Below, piece by piece: positions 25,328 through 34,353 of a stretch of 64,000 nt of DNA. The notes under the pieces are model-generated. The model searched no databases and was not told where the DNA came from. It worked only from the letters and a program-made list of their open reading frames with translations. This stretch comes from Oligoflexus sp. Lineage in GTDB: Bacteria > Bdellovibrionota_B > Oligoflexia > Oligoflexales > Oligoflexaceae. Each line of letters opens with the position of its first letter. Positions within the stretch are counted from its first letter, which is position 1. Where the stretch lies: the NCBI RefSeq assembly GCF_035712445.1, contig NZ_DASTAT010000013.1, forward strand, positions 1 through 64,000, given 5' to 3'. A program made the position numbers and the translations under genes.

Positions 25328-25630
25328 TCATTCCATTTCGTTGGCGTACGATTCAAAGTCTTCCAGGATCGTGCTTTCCGAATGAATGCGTCCATAACCG
25401 GAGTTTTCGCAGGCGTCGGCGATCTCGTCGATCAGATTGCTGAGCTGCATTTCCTCACGGTGCACAGCCGCGACCACGATTCCGGCCTGGCCACCTTTAT
25501 AGAATTCATCCACGATCTGGATGCTGATCTTGAATCTTTGACGAAGTTTATCAGCGAGCTGGGCCAATTCCTTGGCGTCACGAGGTGTGGGTTCTGGTTC
25601 GAAAGTAAGCTTGGAAACGATAAAGAACAT
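25328..25630 (-). CDS. Small DUF503/YlxP-like protein
   Basis: The 100-residue protein reads as an alpha/beta ferredoxin-like fold: a first strand, a helix KELAQLADKLRQRFKISIQIVDEF, then QAGIVVAAVHREE and a second helix. The RFxIS...VD...GIVV pattern resembles DUF503 (YlxP) proteins. Function of that family is unclear, though B. subtilis ylxP sits beside ribosome-related genes. It is 7 bases below the preceding gene and 8 bases before fabI, within a leftward cluster. Confidence 0.55.
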   Translation of the reverse strand: MFFIVSKLTFEPEPTPRDAKELAQLADKLRQRFKISIQIVDEFYKGGQAGIVVAAVHREEMQLSNLIDEIADACENSGYGRIHSESTILEDFESYANEME

Positions 25631-25637
25631 ATGACTC

Positions 25638-25973
25638 TCAACGCTTTATAACGATAGCAAAGGTTATAGGGACCTCCCGCAGAAAAAGCATCCGGTAATT
25701 ATGGGTATGCACAAGCCGCCAGATACGCGGAAGACGGCCGGTTTTGCGAGGCGACTGGCAGGCATCGACCCACCGCCCGGCCTCATTCCAAAAAAGTCCG
25801 GCATTTTCCGACTTTTCCCCAAGGCAGATCTGCGATCGCAAAGCATCGGGTTGAACCTGTAATTTGTGGCGCATCTTCACGACTGTTTGCAGTGAACTAT
25901 ATAAAATGGCCGAGTTCCAGGCGACTTCCCCTGCAAGAAGAGTGAGCAGTAAAAGACCCCAGACTCGTGCCAT
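25638..25973 (-). CDS. Small exported or membrane-anchored protein, unknown
   Basis: The 111-residue protein has an N-terminal hydrophobic stretch (MARVWGLLLLTLLAGEVAWNSAILYSSL) that could be a signal anchor or a pilin-like helix. A short CLGEKSENAGLFWNEAGRWVDAC segment with two cysteines follows. AAGG lies 7 bases before ATG 25973. It is 9 bases downstream of the Flp-type pilin gene, so it may be a minor pseudopilin or pilus partner. That is inference; no family match is claimed. Confidence 0.5.
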   Translation of the reverse strand: MARVWGLLLLTLLAGEVAWNSAILYSSLQTVVKMRHKLQVQPDALRSQICLGEKSENAGLFWNEAGRWVDACQSPRKTGRLPRIWRLVHTHNYRMLFLREVPITFAIVIKR

Positions 25974-25982
25974 CAAACTGCC

Positions 25983-26174
25983 TTAGTCGAAGGGATTGAG
26001 TTCGTCGAGGTTCAGCTCGATGCCCAGCTGCTGCTCAATGGCCCCGAGCTTTTGTTTGGCCGCGTTGCCGACAAAAGCAATGGAAGCGATGGCGAGCAAG
26101 AGCCCGAAAACGGATACGACAATGTATTCCAGAGCGGCCCCACCGGCTTCGGGATTCGGAAAAAAAATTCTCAT
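25983..26174 (-). CDS. Flp-type (class IVb) pilin-like protein
   Basis: The 63-residue protein has a short basic leader, then GGAALEY, the Flp pilin processing motif with Glu at position +4 or +5, followed by one hydrophobic helix (IVVSVFGLLLAIASIAFVG) and a short amphipathic tail. Such pilins are cleaved by a TadV/PilD-like peptidase and assembled by the Tad machinery. GCAGGAG precedes the ATG. No tad, cpa or prepilin peptidase genes are in the window, so it is an orphan here. Confidence 0.65.
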   Translation of the reverse strand: MRIFFPNPEAGGAALEYIVVSVFGLLLAIASIAFVGNAAKQKLGAIEQQLGIELNLDELNPFD

Positions 26175-26331
26175 GAAAACTCCTGCAAAAGACCTGAAAT
26201 GGTCTGCACACAGGTTTTAGGCAAAAGCGCGCATCGCAGGAAGGGACATCTTCTTGTAGCGGAATGGAGCCCCGAGGTAGGATACTAGAGGCTGATTCCG
26301 ATTTTGCAATTCCGTGAAAGGTGAGGCGTCG

Positions 26332-27378
26332 ATGCAAGAACAAAAGATGTCACTGGAACAGGCGGCTCGATTGGTGCAGGACCTCAAACGCGACGTGTCC
26401 CAGTCCATCTTTGGCCAGGAAGATTTGATTGTGGAAGCGATCTGCTGTCTGCTTTCGGGTGGGCATATTCTGATGACAGGTGCGCCTGGTCTGGCCAAAA
26501 CTTCACTCGTCCGGGTTTTTGCCAAGCATCTGCACCTGCATTTTGGTCGTGTGCAGTTTACGCCTGACCTTCTGCCCAGCGATATTATCGGTTCGGATAT
26601 TCTGAATATCGACCCGGAAAGCGGGCGCAAGGCCTTTGAATTCAATAATGGCCCGATCTTCGTCAACCTGCTTTTGGCCGATGAAATCAACCGCGCTTCG
26701 CCGCGGACCCAGTCGGCGCTGCTGGAAGCCATGCAGGAGCGTACCTGTACAGTCGGTGGGCACGCGCATATCCTGCCAGATCCTTTCATGGTCTTCGCCA
26801 CGCAAAACCCGTTTGAATCGGAAGGCGCCTTTCCCTTGCCGGAAGCTCAGTTGGACCGTTTCCTGCTGCACACGCTGGTGGATTACCCGGATCAGGACGC
26901 CGAAGAAAAAATTCTGCAGGCTCACGCCCAGGCGAAACTGGTCGGGGAACAGCACGGACTGCAGGAGACCGATGCGGATGCGCCGCGCTTGTCGGTTGCG
27001 ACGGTGAAGCAGCTTATCGCAGCCAAACAGGACGTGCAGGTCCCGGATGAACTTTTGAGTGTGATCAATCGACTCGTGCGGGCCACGCGGCCTCAGGATC
27101 CCAACTGTCCCGATCATCTGCGTCATCTGATTTGGTATGGCGCGGGTCCACGCGCCGGGATCAGTATGCTTTCCGTCTGCCGCGCGCTGGCCCTGCTCGA
27201 AGGGTCCGATACTGTGCGCTGGCGTCATGTGCGCCGTCTGGTGAAGCCGGTGCTGCGGCATAGGATCAAACTCGTGGTGCAGGCGCAGAACGAGCAGAAT
27301 GCGGAAGATGCCTTCATTGATAGCCTCGTCACGCACATCGAAGAAACAGCCCACCTTGCTGTGAAAGGATGGATGTAA
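26332..27378 (+). CDS. MoxR-family AAA+ ATPase
   Basis: The 348-residue protein has Walker A GAPGLAKTSL, Walker B LLLADEINRASPRTQSALLEAMQE and the sensor segment FATQNPFESEGAFPLPEAQLDRF, which together are diagnostic for MoxR ATPases. These chaperone-like enzymes act with DUF58 and von Willebrand A (VWA) domain proteins on envelope or metalloprotein assembly. GAGG lies 6 bases before ATG 26332. The stop overlaps the ATG of the DUF58 gene (TAATG). The first gene of a four-gene operon. Confidence 0.95.
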   Translation: MQEQKMSLEQAARLVQDLKRDVSQSIFGQEDLIVEAICCLLSGGHILMTGAPGLAKTSLVRVFAKHLHLHFGRVQFTPDLLPSDIIGSDILNIDPESGRKAFEFNNGPIFVNLLLADEINRASPRTQSALLEAMQERTCTVGGHAHILPDPFMVFATQNPFESEGAFPLPEAQLDRFLLHTLVDYPDQDAEEKILQAHAQAKLVGEQHGLQETDADAPRLSVATVKQLIAAKQDVQVPDELLSVINRLVRATRPQDPNCPDHLRHLIWYGAGPRAGISMLSVCRALALLEGSDTVRWRHVRRLVKPVLRHRIKLVVQAQNEQNAEDAFIDSLVTHIEETAHLAVKGWM

Positions 27379-28319
27379 TGCCGAGCCACGCCTCGGTTCC
27401 CCACTTGGGTCAGCTGACGCCTTATCATGTGTTTGACCCATCGGGTTCGCAGCCGGTGCGCACCATGCGTTTTCACGGCAGCCAGCGTTTGAATCTGATG
27501 CGGCCCACGCGCATGCCGGCCAGCAGTCGGCGTTATACGCTGGGTGATCCCGTGCAGCTGATCGACTGGCGAGCCTTTGCGCGAACCGAACAGCTCGTGA
27601 TCCGCGAGCATTTTGACGAAGCGAGCTGTCGCATCCGCATTCTCGTGGAAGACAGCCCGACCATGAATTGGCCTGATCCCAGGCTTTTGAAAGCGATCGG
27701 TCGGCAGGTCTGCACAAAACGTGAACTGAGCTGGCGCCTCGCCTTGCATCTTTGCTATCAGTATCTGAAGGCCGGTGACCATGTGAAGCTTTACCGTTTG
27801 CAGGGGAGTGACCTGCAGCAGGTGACCATGCGGTCGCCGACGGAACTGGCGATTCATTTTGAACAGCTGCAGAAGACGGCCTTCGAGAATTTCGAGAAGG
27901 TGCCGATCGAGCCGCGTTCCCTTTCCGCCATGCAGGCGGAACGCTCCGATGTTTTTATTTGGATCAGTGATGGCCTCAGTGGAATTCCACAGTGGCTTCT
28001 CGATAAGAAAGGTCCCCTGACGAGCTGGATTCATGCGCTGTCGTCCCTGGAAGCGGATGTGTCCTGGATGCGGATGGATGACTCCTATTTTGAAGAAGCG
28101 CCGGTGCATCGCGAGTATCTGGGTGATGTGCTCCTGGAAAAACAGCATCTGCAGAAGGGCATCGCGCAGTGGGTGGAAAGCGTGCAGAATCAATGGCTCA
28201 AATCGCATCGGCATTACCTGCAGGTGCACGATATGAGTTCCATCCAGCGTTATCTCTTTCACCTGGAACAGTCATGGCACACGGCTAAAGCCGCCCTTAC
28301 AGGGGAAAGGATCGGTTGA
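27378..28319 (+). CDS. DUF58 protein, MoxR partner
   Basis: The 313-residue protein contains the DUF58 core: PASSRRYTLGDPVQLIDWRAFARTEQLVIREHFDEASCRIRILVEDSPTM, where the strand after it corresponds to a VWA-like metal site (VEDSPTMNW). DUF58 proteins are encoded beside MoxR ATPases and are thought to be recruited partners. There is no membrane segment in this version. AAAGGA is placed for ATG 27378. The stop overlaps the next start (TGATG). Confidence 0.88.
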   Translation: MPSHASVPHLGQLTPYHVFDPSGSQPVRTMRFHGSQRLNLMRPTRMPASSRRYTLGDPVQLIDWRAFARTEQLVIREHFDEASCRIRILVEDSPTMNWPDPRLLKAIGRQVCTKRELSWRLALHLCYQYLKAGDHVKLYRLQGSDLQQVTMRSPTELAIHFEQLQKTAFENFEKVPIEPRSLSAMQAERSDVFIWISDGLSGIPQWLLDKKGPLTSWIHALSSLEADVSWMRMDDSYFEEAPVHREYLGDVLLEKQHLQKGIAQWVESVQNQWLKSHRHYLQVHDMSSIQRYLFHLEQSWHTAKAALTGERIG

Positions 28320-30874
28320 TGGGAAATCAGGGCAGCGGTCCCATGATGATGGCGACCCTTCTGACTGCCGCTTTGGGTCTTGTGATCTGGTTTATCGTAA
28401 GGCGACAGAAGGATCGCTACTGGCTGCCTATCCTGCGCGTGATTCCGCTCGAACTCACCGTTTTGCCGAAATTCCGCTGGATTCCGCCGCCGCTCTGGCC
28501 GCTGCTCTGCTTCTTCGTGGCCACGATCGCACTCGGCATCTATAGCTTTCAGCTCGCCGAGCCCCTTATGAAATCCGATGATTTGGATCTGCGTCGGACG
28601 CATATCCTTTTTGATTTGAGTCCGTCGCACGCTTTGGGCACGACGGCAGGGCAGTACGGAGCGGAAGCCCAAAAAATGATGGATGCCCTGGAAGGAAAGG
28701 CCCGGATCAGCTTCAGCACGACGTCTGATCCGACCATTCATCTGGATGCGGATCTGAAAAGGGTTTCCGCCCTGATTCAGGCCCAGGGTTTTCATCGTGC
28801 GGGTGTGAAGCTCGGGGCCACGGTCGAGGGTCTTCTGAGAAAGCATTCGGATATTGATCAGCTCATCGTGGTGTCCGATACGGATCTTTCGAGCTGGGAG
28901 GATTTCAACTGGCGCTATCTTGAAAAGAAAATGCAGATCTCCTGGTATCCCTTGCCCGGTCGACCGCAGTCCATGGACAATCTTTTCATTGATGAAGCCA
29001 AACCGAAAGCAACCGGCAGCGCTGCGCCCAGCGGGCTCTGGCATGTCACGCTCCGCCGGACCGGAGAAGGCAAGGTCATCCAGGGTCGTCTGAGCGCAGA
29101 CATGGATGGCCAGAATTTGATCACGCAGAATTTTCAATTCGAAGCGGACATGAAAAGCCTCGAACTGGAAATCAACCTCTCCGTCGCCGAGCTGCAGAAA
29201 AAGCAGAAAGATAAGGCCACGAGCATAGTCTGGACCGTGACGCCGGCCGGACCGGATGATCTTCTGCTCGATAATGAATTTCGCAGCTGGCTTCAGCTTC
29301 AGAATGAAGATGCCCTGGTCATCTCGAAGCCCCGCGGTGAAATGTTTTTGGAAGACTCCATTTTTCACCTGAAAACCAGTCTTGAAGTGCTTGGCTATCA
29401 GACGCAGCGCATAGATCAGCTTCGATCCACGGGTCATTGGAATACGCCGTCCTTGGTCGTCAGCGAAGTGGGGCCGGCGGCTTCCGTGAAGGGTTTTTGC
29501 CCGATGTTTGTGGCCGAGCGCAGTGTTTTGGAACGGAGTCGCTCGGATGCTTTGGTCTGGCTCCTGCCGGGCGAGGATCTTGGAAATTATGATGAGATCT
29601 GTACCTGTTTTGCAGCTCTGGCCCAGGCTCCCAAACCTTTGGAAGGCAAGCCGGCCTACTGTGACAACGTCGAGCACCGCGATCAGTATGTGGGCATTCT
29701 GCAGTCGATCGGGGCTCTGCAGCTGGGCGGTGAGGTGGACAGTCCTTTGGGGGCTTTGGCCATGACGCTCAGGAACAAGGAGCTGGGTCTTCGCATCGTC
29801 GGCTTTACCATACCCCTGAATCCTTTGCGGGCTGGGCAAATCAGTTATGGGCAGCTGCCTCTTATGCTGCGGGCCGTGCTGCAGGCGACCGGGAAAAAAT
29901 ACGCGAGTGGTTCGGATAAGCAGTTATCATGGCCGCGTATCGAGGATATTTCCCAGGCCTATGAGGCTCCCGACCTTAAGCTCAGCAATGTGCCTCTTGG
30001 AGAAAGTCTAGGCCGCAAGGCCGTACCCGATCAGCTGCCGCCGCAATTGAGCCTGGGCACCAAAGGCCTTGTCCGCGAAAAACCGGCGTCGGGCACAGAG
30101 AATGATGCAAGGCCCTGGATTTATCTCTGCCTTGTGATTCTGGTCGTGGCCGTCTGGCTGGAAATCATCGGCAGCGGCCTCAGGCGTCTTCTGCAAAAAT
30201 ATCCCTGGTCGGTGCGGTGGTTCATAGTACTTCTGGCTCTCAGTGCTCTGCCTCAGCCCGCGGATGCCGGCGTGCAGCTCAATCTTCTCGGCTATCCGGG
30301 AGCGCCGCGACTCGGTTCTCTGCGGAAGGATGTTTCGGGACGCACCAGTATTGAGCTGGATGAGCAGGTCATCAATACTCTGAATGTGCAGCGTTCGATG
30401 TATCAGCAGCCATGGCTATGGGTGAACCGCCCGCAGATTCTGGAAAGCATGGATAAAAATGCTTTTGGAGAGCTGACGGGTTGGATGCAGCGCGGCGGTT
30501 TTCTGGTCGTTGAAAACCACAATGGATCGGATGCCTTTAAGAAGGCTGTTTTGGAAGCCATTCCGAAAGGCACGTGGAAGCCGATTCCACCCGATCACGA
30601 ACTGATGCGAAGTTTTCACCTGCTCGCGTCGCTGCCTCAGTGTGGAAACCAGGTCTGGGAAGGTTTTCATTTTGATCAAAGGATTGCGATGGTGCTGGTG
30701 CCTGGGGATTTCCTCCGCTTCACGTTGGATGAACCAGAAGCCGGCGGCTGCTTTGGAAAATTCACGCATGAGCAGGCCGTCCGGGTTTTCATCAACCTGA
30801 TGATGGTGGCGCTGGCGACCGATTATAAGAAAGATCAGATTCATCTTCCGGAAATCCTGAAAAGGCTGCGCTGA
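28319..30874 (+). CDS. BatA-like membrane protein with VWA and DUF4159 domains
   Basis: The 851-residue protein starts with two membrane helices (about 10-25 and 60-80), followed by a VWA-like domain with an intact DLSPS (DxSxS) metal-site motif. A central beta-rich region follows, then another helix pair near residue 600-640. The C-terminal 210 residues match DUF4159, with WLWVNRPQILESM and GGFLVVENHN segments. Such proteins face the periplasm in aerotolerance (Bat)-like operons. Large fusion of two modules usually split among genes. SD AAGGA is 7 bases upstream of ATG 28319. Specific function unknown. Confidence 0.78.
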   Translation: MGNQGSGPMMMATLLTAALGLVIWFIVRRQKDRYWLPILRVIPLELTVLPKFRWIPPPLWPLLCFFVATIALGIYSFQLAEPLMKSDDLDLRRTHILFDLSPSHALGTTAGQYGAEAQKMMDALEGKARISFSTTSDPTIHLDADLKRVSALIQAQGFHRAGVKLGATVEGLLRKHSDIDQLIVVSDTDLSSWEDFNWRYLEKKMQISWYPLPGRPQSMDNLFIDEAKPKATGSAAPSGLWHVTLRRTGEGKVIQGRLSADMDGQNLITQNFQFEADMKSLELEINLSVAELQKKQKDKATSIVWTVTPAGPDDLLLDNEFRSWLQLQNEDALVISKPRGEMFLEDSIFHLKTSLEVLGYQTQRIDQLRSTGHWNTPSLVVSEVGPAASVKGFCPMFVAERSVLERSRSDALVWLLPGEDLGNYDEICTCFAALAQAPKPLEGKPAYCDNVEHRDQYVGILQSIGALQLGGEVDSPLGALAMTLRNKELGLRIVGFTIPLNPLRAGQISYGQLPLMLRAVLQATGKKYASGSDKQLSWPRIEDISQAYEAPDLKLSNVPLGESLGRKAVPDQLPPQLSLGTKGLVREKPASGTENDARPWIYLCLVILVVAVWLEIIGSGLRRLLQKYPWSVRWFIVLLALSALPQPADAGVQLNLLGYPGAPRLGSLRKDVSGRTSIELDEQVINTLNVQRSMYQQPWLWVNRPQILESMDKNAFGELTGWMQRGGFLVVENHNGSDAFKKAVLEAIPKGTWKPIPPDHELMRSFHLLASLPQCGNQVWEGFHFDQRIAMVLVPGDFLRFTLDEPEAGGCFGKFTHEQAVRVFINLMMVALATDYKKDQIHLPEILKRLR

Positions 30875-30915
30875 TCGCTCTTTCAGTATCCGGCTTCATG
30901 CAGAGGTTGCGCTGA

Positions 30916-33267
30916 GTGCAGGACTTTCGAGAACTATTTATCGCCGTGTGCGTTGGTCTTGTGATTCTGGCTGTGCTTTGGATCAGGCGCTACGGCTGGC
31001 AGCGGGGGCTTTTGGCCTTTGCCCTGCGCGTGGGTTGGGTGGCGCCGATTCTGCTCGCGGTCTTTCCCCGCATGGACAAAGATCTGATTTCAAGTTCTTT
31101 GAGTCTGAAAACCATTCATATCCTGCGCGATGATTCGGCCAGCATGAATGATGCGGCCTCGCAGGAGCGCACGCAGACTCTCCTCAGCCGCCTTGATGAA
31201 TCCTGTCGGCAGATGGCCTGTCGTCTTCAGGAAACGAAGCTTTCCGATATCACCGATGAGGTCGCACAAGGTTTTACCCCCTTGTCCCTCGGGATTCGCA
31301 GCTGGCTGCCCCTGACCGGAATGGATCCGTGGATCGTTCTGTCCGACGGCGGCGATTCGCAGCCCAACCAGCCCTGGCCGCAGCAGCTCAAGGATATGGG
31401 ACGGCGCGAGGGTCAGCCGCGCGGATTGATCCTGGCCAGCCCGCATGCCGAGCAGGATAACATCTGGCTTGAAATGGTCGGCGGACCTGACTTTGGTTTT
31501 GATCAGAAAAATATCGAACTGGAAACGACGGTGCACCGCCGTGGAAAAAATCTGGATCAGGAATTGACCGTGCAGCTGCAGGCTTCGGTCCTGACGCGGA
31601 ACCTCGCGTCTTTGAACGTGACCTTCCGTCCCGGTGAATCGCAGCTGACCGTGACCATTCCGCTGCCGCCTTTGCCGCGCGGCACTCATTTGATCAAGGT
31701 GCAGGCTCTGCCAGTCGGCAATGAATCGACGATCTGGGATAACACGCTTTATAAGAGTCTTGAAATCCTTCCCAATACGATCGGCATCCTTCATCTGCTC
31801 GGCTCGCCCAGCTGGGATGGGCGTTTTGTGCGGCGTTATCTGAAGTCGGAACCGAAGTATGACATGATCAGCTTTTTCATTCTGCGCGATCCCACGGATG
31901 TGCAGCTGACCAATGAACGCGAGCTGAGTCTGATTCCTTTCCCGGTCGATCGCCTCTTCAATGAAGAGTTGCCGAACTTCCGCGCGGTGGTGATTCAGAA
32001 CTTTTCCCTCTATCAGTTCTTGGAACCCGCTTATCAAAAAAATCTCGTGGATTTCGTGATGAACGGCGGCGGTCTTCTTTTCATCGGCGGTCCACGCGCC
32101 CTGCATGAACTCGATCTCAGTTCCTCACCGCTGGCGACGCTTTTGCCCTTTAAAACCCAGGGCGGTCCGCGCAAGGACGATGCCACGGGTTGGATGAATC
32201 CACCGGCCGTGCCCTATGATCCGAATCTGAAATTCACGATCAAAGCCGCGGAACCCGATCGTGAGAAGCGCACGCTCGCCACGGTTTTTGAGGACTGGAT
32301 CAAACTTGATCTGAACCTTGCGCCCGAGGAAACCTTCAAGGGTCTGCATCGGCTCGATCAGGTTGAATTGCAGGCCGAAGGCGTGACGCCGCTTTTGATG
32401 GCGGAAACCGCCGATGGCCGCGAGAGCCTTCTGGCTGCCGCTTCGTATCCAGGCAAGGGCCGTGCGATCTGGCTTTTTTCCGATTCGCTTTGGCAGCTCG
32501 CAATGAACCCGGGCCCCAAAGGATCGCGCGAAACCTATCACAGCTTCCTTCGTTCCGCGATGACCTGGCTTTTGCGCGAGGAAATGCAAAGACCGCTCTG
32601 GCTGCAGGATCTCAGCCTGCAAACCCAGGGGTCTTATACACCCTGGTCGGTGCGCGTGCGTGGTCCAGCCGCGCGCTTCATCAATGAAGGCAGCGACTGG
32701 CAGTTTAAAGTCTGCGGTCAGGTCGTGCCTTCGAAAGATGTACTCCGGCAGATGGTGAGTGGAGATCAATGGGTGCTGAGCGGTTCCCTTCCGACGAGGC
32801 TTGCGAGTGGCCTTGCCTGTGAGCTGAATATCGAAGGCGCGCATCCGGCTTTTGGTCAGGTGAAAGCGTCCATCTATGGTGTCGTGCCCGAGGTCTTCGG
32901 TGATCGGGAGATGGAGGGTTCCTTCAATCGCCTGACTCAGCTGCAAACCCTGACTGGCGCCACGCTTGTGGAACTCGATAGCGATCAGGAAAAAGTTCAG
33001 ATACAGGATTGGCTCGCGAAAGTGACCGGAGATCTGACGACCATCAAGCGCACCGAGCAGAAAGTGATTCCCGATTATTACTGGGTCTTTTCCAGCGGCT
33101 GGGCTCTTCTGCTTCTTCTCTGCCTGCCCTTGGAGGTCATCGTGCGGCGCTGGGATGCGCTCTTTGGGACGCGCGGATTTCATCTGGCCCACGAGGCGCA
33201 GAAGAAAACTGATGCGACTACGGGGCCTGAAGTCCTCGACGGACAGCAGGTTGCTCGTCCTAGTTGA
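30916..33267 (+). CDS. BatA-like membrane protein with VWA and GATase1-like regions
   Basis: The 783-residue protein starts at a GTG with AGAGG nine bases upstream. It has two N-terminal helices (about 6-24 and 32-50), a VWA-like segment with DDSAS (DxSxS), a beta-sandwich region, and a glutamine-amidotransferase-like fold without catalytic cysteine evident (IGILHLLGSPSWDGRFVRR and NGGGLLFIGGPRALHEL). A membrane helix near residue 725 (SGWALLLLLCLPLEVIV) precedes the cytoplasmic tail. Large periplasmic proteins of this type occur in MoxR/DUF58 operons. It is the last gene of this operon. Confidence 0.75.
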   Translation: MQDFRELFIAVCVGLVILAVLWIRRYGWQRGLLAFALRVGWVAPILLAVFPRMDKDLISSSLSLKTIHILRDDSASMNDAASQERTQTLLSRLDESCRQMACRLQETKLSDITDEVAQGFTPLSLGIRSWLPLTGMDPWIVLSDGGDSQPNQPWPQQLKDMGRREGQPRGLILASPHAEQDNIWLEMVGGPDFGFDQKNIELETTVHRRGKNLDQELTVQLQASVLTRNLASLNVTFRPGESQLTVTIPLPPLPRGTHLIKVQALPVGNESTIWDNTLYKSLEILPNTIGILHLLGSPSWDGRFVRRYLKSEPKYDMISFFILRDPTDVQLTNERELSLIPFPVDRLFNEELPNFRAVVIQNFSLYQFLEPAYQKNLVDFVMNGGGLLFIGGPRALHELDLSSSPLATLLPFKTQGGPRKDDATGWMNPPAVPYDPNLKFTIKAAEPDREKRTLATVFEDWIKLDLNLAPEETFKGLHRLDQVELQAEGVTPLLMAETADGRESLLAAASYPGKGRAIWLFSDSLWQLAMNPGPKGSRETYHSFLRSAMTWLLREEMQRPLWLQDLSLQTQGSYTPWSVRVRGPAARFINEGSDWQFKVCGQVVPSKDVLRQMVSGDQWVLSGSLPTRLASGLACELNIEGAHPAFGQVKASIYGVVPEVFGDREMEGSFNRLTQLQTLTGATLVELDSDQEKVQIQDWLAKVTGDLTTIKRTEQKVIPDYYWVFSSGWALLLLLCLPLEVIVRRWDALFGTRGFHLAHEAQKKTDATTGPEVLDGQQVARPS

Positions 33268-33367
33268 CGCAGTGGCTTCTGGAGCTGTCTCCAGAATCCT
33301 CTATGCTTCAGTGTTTCCAGTTTGCTAACCTGGACTTATGGATTGCATGGCCTTGAGGAGTTCCTGC

Positions 33368-34060
33368 ATGGCGGTAGAACCAAAACGTGTCCGTAAGTTT
33401 CTAAGTAAAAAAATCCAGCAGCTGAATGAAATAGTCGCTGATCTTGATAGCCTTGTGACGGAAATCGGCAGTGATTTTTATCGAGTCAGCATTTTTGGAT
33501 CCGCGCGTATCAAGCAGGATACCGATGAGTATCGGCAGGTTTACAGCCTGGCTAAAAAGCTTTCAGCGCAGGGCGTTGACATCGTGACCGGCGGTGGGCC
33601 GGGACTGATGGAAGCAGCCAATGTGGGCGCCAAAGAAGGCAGCAATCAGAGTCGCTCGTACGGTCTGCATATCGAATTGCCTTTTGAAACCGATACGAAT
33701 TCCCATCTGGATGTGAAGTATCATCACCGCCGTTTTTCATCGCGCCTCGATGAATTCATGCGGATCAGTCACGCTGTGGTGGTGACGCCCGGCGGCATCG
33801 GGACCATGCTGGAGTTGTTTTATACCTGGCAGCTCATGCAGGTCGGTCATATCGCGCCCAGACCCTTCCTTTTGCTCGGCAGCATGTGGGAAGGACTTTT
33901 GGATTGGATGGAAAAATATCCGCTCGACCGCAAACTCATGGACCGCAAGGATTTCGACCAGATCGTGCTGGTCCGGTCCGTGGATGAGGTGGTAACGCAT
34001 CTTATGCCGAGTATCCAGGAATTTTATAAGAAGAAGGCCGAAGCGGAAACGCAGGCTTGA
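33368..34060 (+). CDS. LOG-family nucleotide phosphoribohydrolase-like protein
   Basis: The 230-residue protein contains GGGPGLMEAANVGAKEG and the family signature PGGIGTMLELF, which together mark the LOG (Lonely Guy)/YgdH-type proteins. LOG enzymes release bases from nucleoside 5'-monophosphates; in bacteria many are annotated as lysine decarboxylases in error. Its N-terminus has a coiled-coil-like KKIQQLNEIVADLDSLVTEI. AGGAG lies 7 bases before ATG 33368. It is 100 bases below the MoxR operon and is followed by a hairpin. Confidence 0.88.
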   Translation: MAVEPKRVRKFLSKKIQQLNEIVADLDSLVTEIGSDFYRVSIFGSARIKQDTDEYRQVYSLAKKLSAQGVDIVTGGGPGLMEAANVGAKEGSNQSRSYGLHIELPFETDTNSHLDVKYHHRRFSSRLDEFMRISHAVVVTPGGIGTMLELFYTWQLMQVGHIAPRPFLLLGSMWEGLLDWMEKYPLDRKLMDRKDFDQIVLVRSVDEVVTHLMPSIQEFYKKKAEAETQA

Positions 34061-34076
34061 GCTGACGCTTCAGCTC
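34059..34076 (+). terminator. Weak hairpin terminator after LOG gene
   Basis: A 7-bp stem GAGCTGA/TCAGCTC with a CGCT loop begins inside the stop codon and is followed by CTTTGT, a poor U-tract. It is the only end signal seen after this gene. Confidence 0.4.
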
Positions 34077-34353
34077 CTTTGTATGACAAAATGGCAATAA
34101 TGTGCAGGTGCTTCTCGTCAGGAGCGTTGAAACCGGGGTATAAAAGGTGATCCTGGACGAGGGGTTCCACCTGGAGCACCATTGCTCATTGGTCGTCTGG
34201 ATATTACAACTTCATTGCCGTCACTGCATTTATAGGTGACTTCCATCGCCTTTACCGTCGAAACTTAATGATTGGACTGTAGTCCGGGGAGCGTCTTTCA
34301 ACTGATTCGATGAAACGTTTATTAACGTTACGAATTCCGGAGGAAGAGGGCGA
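34077..34353. other. Intergenic stretch without recognised feature
   Basis: About 280 bases between the LOG gene and the decayed peptidase gene. The base composition is lower in G+C than the surroundings. No open frame with a ribosome site, tRNA or clear repeat was seen. Confidence 0.4.
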
